This document shows, piece by piece, positions 11,634 through 21,400 of a stretch of 64,000 nt of DNA. How positions within the stretch are numbered: the stretch's first letter is position 1; each line of letters starts with the position of its first letter. A model generated the notes under the pieces. It saw only the letters and a list, made by a program, of their open reading frames with translations, was not told the DNA's origin and did not search any database. The DNA is from Whitmania pigra (taxonomy: Eukaryota; Annelida; Clitellata; Hirudinida; Haemopidae), in contig JAJTWR010000329.1 of NCBI GenBank assembly GCA_021613335.1, positions 663,501 to 727,500 of the forward strand, read 5' to 3'. Position numbers and translations under genes: made by a program.

Positions 11634-11760
11634 ATAGGGTCATCCATAAAAGATGTCCTCAAAAATTTGCCAATTTTTGACCCCTCCACTTGTCCGCAAA
11701 TGTCCGCTTTTTTTTCCCCCTTAATTTGCAGACATCCATCTATTTGCATAAAAATATTTA
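11634..11760. repeat. MITE-like repeat beginning GGGTCATCCATAAAA
   Basis: Starts TAGGGTCATCCATAAAAGATGTCC and continues with CCTCCACTTGTCC. A copy in the other orientation ends at 49912 (ATTTAATGGACGACCCC). Boundaries are approximate. Confidence 0.5.
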
Positions 11761-11914
11761 TGAACAAATTTATTTTAATGAACAAGCAATTCCATAATTC
11801 CATTGAAAAATCCGATTGTAACCAATCCAATTACTGAATTGTTCTTACACCAAATTGATGCCATGCCCCTCGTATCGTTTCTTTAATTATTAATTACCTC
11901 TCGCGCTTTTACAA

Positions 11915-12341
11915 ACCCTAACCAGCACCAGTCATGTCCTAGTGGTGCAGGACTCGCCTCTCTCGGCAGCGGCGCGTGTACGATTCCTGTTGGTTGGTTG
12001 ATTCTTCATTAACGTTCCTTTCATAACTAGATGATTAGGACGGAAAAGAACGATTCCTGTTGCTCGCCGGCGCCGTTTTATTGCATTTTAATATCTGAGG
12101 TTAGGGTTTGGTTTAGTGTTAATAATTTAACAATTTTAGAGATTGGGTTAGGGTTAGTTTCGGTGTTTATTTTCCTAATTAATATTAAAGTATTGCATAT
12201 TGCAACGACAGATAATTTTCAAACGAAGATATCTCCAAAACTATGCTGCCGCGATGTGACCTATTTCAGATCTCAACCAATCTCAGTGAGCGCTTACGAA
12301 TAATAATCAGCCATGGCTGGCGCTGGTTAAAGTTTGGAAAT
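11915..12341 (+). repeat. tRNA-Glu-derived SINE-like element with inverted ends
   Basis: Opens with CAAACCCTAACCAGCACCAG and closes with CTGGCGCTGGTTAAAGTTTG, an imperfect inverted repeat. Between them, 11938-11995 resembles a tRNA-Glu gene: TCCTAGTGGTGCAGGACTCG, then the anticodon-arm-like GCCTCTCTCGGC, then a decayed B box GTACGATTCC. A segment TAACTAGATGATTAGGACGG is shared with the copies at 45.8 and 49.6 kb. Short TTAGGG-like runs near 12100-12150 are part of this sequence and are not a telomere array. Confidence 0.65.
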
Positions 12342-13333
12342 AATAAGTGATTTTTTAAATTTTGCAAATTTATTTTTCTTAACGATTATAATTTCAATAT
12401 TCTTTAATTTATGCTTAACAAAATTACAAAAAAGTGCGCCTCAAATTATGGCAAACAATTTCGTTACAATCTAAAGTAAGGTGGATAGAACTAGATTAAT
12501 CACCAAATTACAAATTACGGTGATCGGCTCTAATCGGATTGTTCGTTAAACAAACAAAATTGCTTATTCATTAAAATAAATTTATCCGAAATATTTTTGC
12601 GGATGTTCGCACCAAAAGCAGATAAGGACAGAGGTCAAAAACAGTCAAATGTTTGCGTAAGACTCCTGCGGACGACCTCAAAGCTTTTTCGAACGAGTGT
12701 GTGGTGCATGGGATTCCATGAACTTGGGTGTGAATTCCAAGTTATATTAAATTGTCGCCTAATCATTTCTTCATTATTTTGAAACGAGCTCTGTAACGAA
12801 CGGCGCACACTTTAAATAACTAAATTTTTGCAATATCGGGTCATCCAAACACTTCCAGATAAGCGGATTTTGAAAATGAATCTCAGTACCTGAGTAGCAC
12901 GGACGTCTTTTTAGCGTTTTCTATGGGAGGGGCAGAGGGTGAAACAAATTTGCTGCACAAATTACCCACCAAGTTGACACAACTTCATGTCACTATAATG
13001 CAATGTGGCACAAAAAAAGATTTCCTGTAATTGTATGCAACCAGATACATCCCCAACAGTTAAACTAAAATCTTGCAAGGTTTCATAAAATCATTTGTAA
13101 ATATAAACAACTTCAAATTAGGAATGTCAAAAAGCAAAGAACCTCAAAGTATGCTGTGTTAATTAGTTCTAATATAATAACTTATATTAGTCCACATCAA
13201 CACCTAAACAAATTTTTAAAGGCACTAGATTATAACTGATAAGTTATTCCAATGAACCAAAGTTAATAACATAATCAATACATTTTGATTTTTTGAATAT
13301 TTGTAAATGCAGAATTGTTATAGAAACATATCA
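12342..13333. other. Intergenic region, nothing recognised
   Basis: AT-rich; the frame at 12597-12782 has no supporting feature. The right end is the presumed 3'UTR of the sialomucin gene. Confidence 0.45.
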
Positions 13334-14647
13334 TTAGAAGGGTCTGTATGGCACATCTTTGTTTTTCCTTGCTAGGACATATTTGACCAAAAGGAAAAAG
13401 ATGAGGCACAATGCAAGTCCCAGAATTATGCCCCCAAAGAAAGACCACCCATCAAACCCAGTGCAGGTTTTATCTGTCAAAATGAAGATTAAATAAATAT
13501 CCCAAACTAAAATTTGCTAAAAACAAAAAATAGCTAAGACACTGATTACTTGGCTCAGTTGTTGTTGTTGTTGTTTGAACATTGGTGGTAATGACAGGGG
13601 CTCCAGAAGTTGTGGTGCTTGATAAACTAGTCACAGCACCTGTACTCATTGTTGAGGGTAAAGTAGTTAAATGTGTGGTGACTACAGTAGGTGTTGTAGT
13701 TTGAATAGTGGTTGAAAAAACTGCAGAGGATGAATCATTTGGTTGAATAGTGGTTGAAAAAACTGCGGAGGATGAATCATTTATAGTGGGAGATGAATCA
13801 CTTGGATGATTAGTGTAGATAGGTGTTGTAGCTTGAGAAGTAGTAGTTGAAATAACTGTGGAGGATGAATCATTTGGACGATCAGTGGCAGTTTGGAAAA
13901 GTTTAGTAGACTCTGTCAGAAATTCTGAGGTTGAATTACTGGTAGTGACTGTTATATTAGTCAAACCTGATAAAAAATTAATTTTCATTTATTTCATAAC
14001 ATTACTATACCTCAAGTTGCAACATTAAGTAAACTGCATTAATGTATTTCACTAAAAAAAACAAATAATTGTTGCTGGAACAAAGAAACACGCAACTCAA
14101 AATTCTAAATTAACCACCATCAGAACAAATTATCTATGTTGTATGTCATAACCTCGATCTACAACAATACTTAACGCATTCACAAGCCAGATCATATTAC
14201 CCCAACCATAGCAAGACTGAAAGACCATTAAAAATAAACTCGGATGAACCACCAGAAGTCTAAATTACATCTTGTCCTTTGCAAAACAATTCTATCCCCA
14301 ATTACAGGAGTAGTTTGTTACAAGTTACAATTATGTAAAATGACATTTAATTTGTTTAAATTGCAATTTAAAGCTGACTGCAATTTAATTTATAAATGCA
14401 TCTATACTTAAAATTATACAATTAAAACAAAAAAACCATAAAAAACCAGCAAAGTCCATATTAATCATATGTCTGAATTCTGAATAAATATGGCTCACTT
14501 TCATCAAAATGTTCATAAAACTTTTAAAATAGTAAAGATCATTAAGTAGACGCCCACAAGCTATTTTGCTAACGCACCAACGGCTAGTTATAAAAATTGA
14601 TAATTACTTGTGACGGGCAAAAAACACAGAATAATCAACACAATCAT
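13334..14647 (-). CDS. CD164/endolyn-like sialomucin
   Basis: Three exons: 14647-14608, 13966-13550 and 13473-13334, both introns in phase 1; predicted 198 residues. Exon 1 is a signal peptide (MIVLIILCFLPVTS). Exon 2 is a Ser/Thr-rich mucin domain of about 140 residues with N-glycosylation sites (NIT, NST, NDS) and a near-duplicate NDSSSAVFSTTIQ pair. Exon 3 gives CTGFDGWSFFGGIILGLALC, a membrane span and a short basic tail ending VPYRPF. The FDxxSFxGGI entry into the membrane is the hallmark of the CD164/TMEM123 family, heavily glycosylated endolysosomal and cell-surface proteins. The tail ends aromatic-Pro-Phe rather than the YHTL sorting signal of CD164, so localisation is uncertain. Confidence 0.87.
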
Positions 14648-14979
14648 TTTAAATTCCACAAGTAGAATAACCGAAGACGAACGAAATATCAACGTCCATA
14701 CGCGGAACCCCGATCTAATACCAAAAAAAAAAATATTCAAAGAACTCATATATTAACCACAAGACTCGAATTTCACTAAAAAATAAGCACTTTTATCAGG
14801 AATTTGATTACTTTGGTTTAGGGTTGTTTAACAATAAAATTAATCATAATGCGTGCGGCAACCGTGAAACCCGTGTGTAGACGGAATGCCGTTTCAACTT
14901 TTACCTTTAGACTATACGCACACAAAAGAGTCATCTCCTCATGTTCTCATACTCTTTTGAGTATAGATACATACATACG

Positions 14980-15084
14980 AGGGTTTGCCCCAACCTTGAA
15001 TTTTGGCTGGAAGCAAAAAAGGTCGTCTCCTAAAGTTGTGCGAGGGTCTGTCCTCTCTCGGAAAATGCTGAAATGACGTCCCTG
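14980..15084. repeat. Dispersed repeat ending GAAATGACGTCCCTG
   Basis: Contains GGAAGCAAAAAAGGTC, GTTGTGCGAGGG and GCTGAAATGACGTCCCTG. A second, diverged copy in the same orientation lies at 55659-55826, and short pieces at 25783-25835 and 35278-35342. The open frames here (14849-15307) arise from the repeat. Nothing else is recognised between 14648 and 15700. Confidence 0.6.
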
Positions 15085-15435
15085 GTTTTTATGTTGATCG
15101 CATCTACCCCAGTTGCCTACAACGGCCATGACAGATCTCAGTGGTATTTTCAAACATATGCAAACTGGGCCCAGCACTCACCAAGATGGGGCCTCCTACC
15201 AATTTAGGCTTTCGATCAAATTGACGCAAAATATGTAGTATGATACGAGCAGTTCGTGAGAAATGTGTCCACTGAAAAGTTTCAATTTGACTTTTGGTAT
15301 AGCGCAACGACTGATATACTCCATATCAACACATCAAAGAGAATCATCTTACCAGACCCTCATCAAGTCATGCCTCTTCCTCAGATCACCCAGTGATTTT
15401 GTTTGATCAAAATATATAATATGTAAAAATATAAA

Positions 15436-15454
15436 ATATATATATATATATATA
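15436..15454. repeat. (TA)n microsatellite
   Basis: Uninterrupted AT dinucleotide run. Confidence 0.8.
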
Positions 15455-15699
15455 AAAGTATAATGGAAATACTCCGAGATCATAGGATATTGCTATGCCT
15501 TCTGCTTTCATCAACTTTCTGGAACTACGTTTACTCACAATTGTTATATTGAAGAACTTGGATTCGTAGGCATCTCGTTGAGTTTGATTAGCATAAGTTT
15601 TATTTTGTTCAATAGTTGCCTAAATAATCACTTGAATAATTTGTTAGGACAGCCATTCGCCTATGGCTGCTTGTATGAGCTGATTTGACACACCAGGGG

Positions 15700-16960
15700 G
15701 TTGTGTCATTAACGTTAACGTGAGTTTATTCAGACAAAGAGCGAGCGGCGAGCGAGAACAACAAACTAGAAACAAAAGTTGCGCATGTCCAAAGAAGTTA
15801 TAAGAATATTTATGACTATTTTGATTAATGTCACTGTTACACCTCCCTTAAATCTTCCTTTAAAGATTCTCGAAACGGACCGGGAATTTCGAGATCCTTC
15901 CTGATCTGGTCTGGTGTCCAGTCCTAGCAGCATCGCTGGGGTGTAGTGGTGGCTTCGGTATGTTCTTGGATGTTTTCAGTACTGACCTCTGCGGGCTCGT
16001 CCGTTGGAGTTGCAGTTGGAGTGGAGGAGATTCCTGTGTGCCTATGCGATATCGACCCCATATCGACGATTTCTCCTGAGTTTTCCACCCGTAGTCTCAA
16101 TGTACGATCAAGGGGCATCATCCACTTGTCCTAGAATCCACTGGCCTTGATTCTGACTGTTTCTCCTGGCTGCAGTTCTGGCAGGCTACGAGCTCCTCTG
16201 TCGTAAAACATCTTCTGCTTCTTCTTCTTCAAGTTTTCGAATTGTTCCTGGCCATTAACTGATCGGGGCACCAGCAGAGACTTAGGAGCTGGCAGTTTAG
16301 TTCGAAGAACTCGACTCATAAGAAGCTGAGCTGGGCTGAAGGTACTTTCAGTCATTGGAGAGGTACGGCATTGCAAGAGACCTATATGAAGGTCTATTCC
16401 TCCTTCATGAGCCTTTTTAATAGCTTCTTCACTGTCTGAATTGCTCTTTCTGCTTGGCCATTGCTTTGAGCATAGTTGGGATTTGATGTGATTAGTTGAA
16501 AATTCCACTCTGCAGCAAATTCTCTCATGATTGTGCTTGAACTAGACATGTTGTCAGCCATGACTACCTAGGAATACCATAAGAATTCCATGACGAGCAA
16601 AAACTTCCTTCAGTTGATCGATCACAGAGAAGGCTGTTTTTTTCAAAAGGCCCACTTCCGGATACTTGAAGTAGTAGTCAACTACTATCAGGTAGTCTTT
16701 GCCCCAGGGAGTAAAAATATCAACTCCTACTTTTCCCAAGGTTGATATGGAATGGGGTGGAGAATGAAGGGCTCTTTAGGTTGCCTGTTTCTGTATTTGT
16801 TATAGATGCTGCACTTTTTAACCAATTGCTCAATGTCACGTGACAGTTAAATCCTAGGCCGAGGGCTTTTTACGTTTTTCCTGAAGTGGCTTCTGAAAAT
16901 TTATTCTGGCTCCTTATGTGCCAGATCCAGAATAACGCCGATTCTGCAGCCTCAGACATC
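15700..16960 (-). mobile_element. Broken Ty3/gypsy LTR retrotransposon, 3' part
   Basis: On the minus strand, separate frames give a zinc-binding-domain remnant (CSIYNKYRNRQPKEP, 16760-16830), an integrase core piece (VGVDIFTPWGKDYLIVVDYY, 16554-16739), a later integrase piece (SPAQLLMSRVLRTKLP) with the LPELQPGETVRIK basic end (16131-16508), and a short C-terminal tail (15924-16121). Frameshifts and stops separate them, so it cannot be functional. A purine tract GGGAGG followed by TGTAACAG near 15840 marks the expected polypurine tract and LTR start. The far LTR end is not clear, and I see no gag, protease or reverse transcriptase. Confidence 0.85.
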
Positions 16961-18454
16961 CTTTGTATTTGTATTTATCAAATTTTTTAATGTCTTATGT
17001 ATCGGTATGATGTGCAGACATAGGGTACTTGGTACTTGTACTTGTACCTGTATTCGTACTTGGATCTCAAGTACTTACTCCCAGTTTATTGGAAAGCATG
17101 TTTATTGACCCTTATTTGCGTAGTGAAGGGAAACTTAAATTGTAAGTCGCTTATCAATCTTCAATCATTGTTTGATATTTTACAGGATTTTGGCAAACAA
17201 TTAAATTCCATCGATTAAATGTAAGAGAATTTTGTTTAAAATTCTGCTATCTATATTGCACCAGTGCATATGAACAGTGGCTTCGCTAGAGTTGGTGATA
17301 CCGAATGCGGGAAACTTATGATGTCACCATTTAAAACTTTCACCAATAGCCATAAGTTATAGCACAAAATCTGACAAGCAAAAAAGGAGGTAAACATTAT
17401 AAAATATAAAGTCTAAGAGTTTGCCTTCACACGGGTGCGATCCTCACCCACCGTATCCCCCAGTGGCATAACTGCATATAATATATTATAGACTATAGTC
17501 TTTTTATGGGTTTGTTGAAGAAGTGACTGATTAGCCACAGCTAAGTCTGACAAGCAAAAAAGGAGGTAAAACGTTAAATTCAATGTTGTCTTTTAGAAAA
17601 TTTCATCAAAATGATTAGCTAATTAACGAAGTTTCCTGAATGCCATTTTGTCATCGAATCTATTTTTTGAGCTTATGTGATTTTGCTCCATTTATGAAAA
17701 GCAATTTATGAAAATTAACCATTAGATTGTCCTATTTTTTTTATTACAGATTGTTCGGTTGTGTCGCGGTTCTGACTTTTCTTCTCATTTACAGCTAAAG
17801 CGTTCGTAATTGACTTGGTGTTCACTGAGCCGTCCACATTACCAGCAAGAAATGTGCTAAAGTCTATTCGGATATATATTTTATAATAATCTAAAACTAA
17901 GCCTTCAGGAGTAGGAAATTACGGCGGAATAAAAGAGCTGCTTCCAATTCATGAAATTAATTCATGCTCTTAAACAGCTGGCTCTGAAATGACTGGCTGT
18001 CGAAATTCATTTTAATGGTATTGTTATTGGAGTTAATATACAGCACTTTCGATAAAAACGTAAACAAGTGTTTCAGTAAGTTTCTCATTGTGTCGATTGA
18101 TTTGTTTAAGATTAGAATTTAAGGTTGCACAAATTCAGATGTTCCTCTATTAAATCTTTGCGAACTTAAAATGTAATAGCAATTTTTATTTTATTTTTGC
18201 TGCTGCCCAATAATACTTGGTGAATGTTGTAATTATAATTGAATCATGGGATGATTTAATTAGCTATAAATATTAAAATTTTAATTTGCATTACCTAAGA
18301 GAATTTCTGGGAATTTATTTGTTCATGCAAAACAGTGTAATACATAAAATGCTTATGATTTTCAGGAGAATGGGATATTAAATGTTCAGCACTTGTGCAT
18401 TTCTTCACATTTAATATTTTCCTTCACCAAACTGGGGTAACTCATTATATTTGC
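16961..18454. other. Region upstream of the formin gene with a 25-bp direct repeat
   Basis: No gene. An exact 25-bp direct repeat (core TCTGACAAGCAAAAAAGGAG) occurs at 17370-17394 and 17546-17570. A splice acceptor TTTTCAG at 18359-18365 precedes the formin start and implies a 5'UTR exon or a trans-splice site. Confidence 0.55.
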
Positions 18455-21400
18455 ATGGGTCAACAAGGAAGTCATTCTGATCCTTCCGCCAGGGTGGCAC
18501 ATGAATCTACACAGTCTCAAAGCAATGATTCAGGCTCTGGAACCAATCAGAAATCCAAAATTTTTAAAGGTCTTGCTTCAAGAGGCAAATCCAAAGTGAG
18601 TGGAAATTCAAAAATCTCCAAGAAGCAACATAATTCCTCTGGCCCTGCTATATCAAAGCCATGTGGGACCAATGCCCTTGTGGAAAGCCTACCTTCAGTA
18701 GCTAAGGATTTGGACAATTCTCAGGATGTATTAGCTTTAAATAGTCACTACATTGACAGAAAAGTGGATGATTATCGGTCGGATCTTGGTGAAGCTAATC
18801 ACAGCGGTCTGATCAATCCTGAATTGAAATTTGATAAAGGTTTAGATGATTTTGATGAATTATTCTGTGATGCTCGAGACAGTCACTCTCCCAATGATGA
18901 AACACCATACATGTCTGCTCCTGAAAATGGATCCTCCATGGAGCTAAGTATTTATGATAATCCCACCACTGCCATGTCATCCTCCACTCTCACACCAGTT
19001 GAGGATTTGAAAGTTGTCAATGTTCCAATTAAACTTGACAAGGTTTTAAAATCCAAATTGGTAACAAAAGACACCTCCTTCACTTTGAGGTCATCACATT
19101 CAGATATTAATGCAGAGCTGAGCCAAAGTTTGATGTGTAGTGATTCATCAGGCAATCGTCATGATGACAACAAATGCTCAAACATTTTTTCTTCTAAGTT
19201 TGGCTACTCCTTAGAATCTGGCATGGAAGCTGCAAATATTAGTAACCTTTACCAAGTACAAAATAACAATGAGAACATTAATGATGGAGGCTCATCAATA
19301 ACACTGTCATCAGATTTAAACAATGAAACACATGATTTGAAACAAGAAATGGATGCTTGCAAGACAAAACATTTTCAACCTTACAAAAGACACACTTCTC
19401 TCAATGACGATTCAGATCATTCCATTGCTCAAATGAGGACAAATGGGAGGAAAAGCCACGTAAGGTGCTCAGTAAACAGTTTGACATTTGCATCGTTGGA
19501 AGAAGTTGTACACTATCCTAAGACAGTGCCTGAGAAACTTGATTTTAAGCAGTTGGATAAATTTGAAGGTTAAATATCTAATAATTTGTAAATAGTTTAA
19601 ATTGATCAACTGTGTGACTTACATACTTCCTGTAGGACAGATGTTGATTTCTTGGCTCTGCTCTTGTTTTTCTGAGAGTTCCCAGATGGACTCGATAAAA
19701 CAACTGAGTAGCAATGATTTCAGATTTTTGTCAATTCAGTTCTGCACTTACCTATTAGCTGCAGGCGTCATTAGAAAAATGGAAGAGAAGAATGAAAACA
19801 AACAAATTGAAATCTTTAAGGTGATTCTTGTGCAAAATGTTCAAATGTGAAAAATATCCAAATGAATGGAATCCAAGATGTTGTTTTTGGAAGAACCTCA
19901 ATTTTGTTTTTTATTCTTCAAATAATCAGAGATTCTTAGTATCAATATAAATGATGTCCTTTGATGTGCTTATTGAATGTTATTTCATATTATTCTTTAA
20001 AATCTTATCTGAAACTAATTTCAATAATAAATTAAATTTACTTTATCAGCCAGACTTAATGTACTATTGGGCACATACTCTTGCATTACAAACATCTGAC
20101 ACCTTGCCTGGGAAATTAAATGTTCAATTATGGCCATTCTCTTCCCAAGCAAATGCAAGTGCTGAAAGACCTTCTTTAGGTATCTCTTATAAGAAGGTAG
20201 TAATTTGAACAATTTATAAGAGAAGACTTCTTTGTTGAAGGAAAGCCTTCGGCTGCAGTGCCTAAAAAGGAAATGATAGAAGAATCCAACTTGACCAAAG
20301 TATTATTAGTTGGAATTGTTTGTGAAGTTTAAAGTTTATTTTGATTTAATTTATGTATGGTAATGTTCATGATTATTTGATATAATATCTTCAAAATGAA
20401 ATTAATAAATTTTTGCTAATTTATTAGAAACCTTCTGAGATGACTATGCATTTTGTCGAAGGAGATCTGCCTCAGATTGCTGAATATGAGCAAAAATTGA
20501 AAGAGCTAAAACAGGAAGTTGAGAAGTACAGAATACTTTCTGGAATTGAAAGTCTAAACTGTGTCATGACTCTGAGTTCTGAGTCCTCTAATAATAAACA
20601 TACTAAGGATGGCCTTACTCAAACCAGCATAAATTCAAAGAGTTCTGAAACCCAAACATCAGATTTCTTTGAAAACATCTGCAAAAAATCTTTGTGTGAG
20701 AGAGCCACATCTCCCATTGAAGATTTGAAGGCCTTTATTTTTACTACACTTGGCTTGGCAACTCAAAATAATGCTTCAAAAAGTGCTGACATTTCTTTAC
20801 AAACATCATTCCCATTGGACATAGAAACTGGAAAGTCTATCAATTTTTGCAAATCTAATCTAGGCTCAGCTGATCAGCTTGGCAATTCATCATTGCTATC
20901 AGTAAAAGCCACAGCACCACTGATAACGTCTTCTGAGTCACTCCTTTCTAGCTCCTCTACTCAAGAATACAACCCAGCTAATATTCCACAGGAACTTTAT
21001 TCAATGACTCATATCCCACATACCTTGTCTAATCCAGCTGAATCAGTTCAACAAATGTCACAAACAACTATATCAAGTCAGTTGTCAATACCAGCACTGC
21101 CAACTGGATCAATACCACCACCTCCATCACTACCTGCTCTACCTATACCACCACCCCCATCCTTACCTGATGGATCAATACCACCTCCTCCACCCCTACC
21201 TGCTCTACCTATACTACCACCTCCATCACTACCTGCTCTATCTATACCACCACCTCCACCCTTACCTGATGGGTCATTACCATTTCCTCCACCCCTACTT
21301 GCTCTATCTATACCACCACCTCCACCACTACCTGCTCTATCCATACCACCACCTCCACCTTTCCTTGTTGGGTCAGTACCACCTCCCCCACCCTTACCTG

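Noticed and set aside
12095..12160. TTAGGG-like words suggesting a telomeric array
   Set aside because: Only two to three imperfect units, embedded in the SINE-like element; no tandem array.
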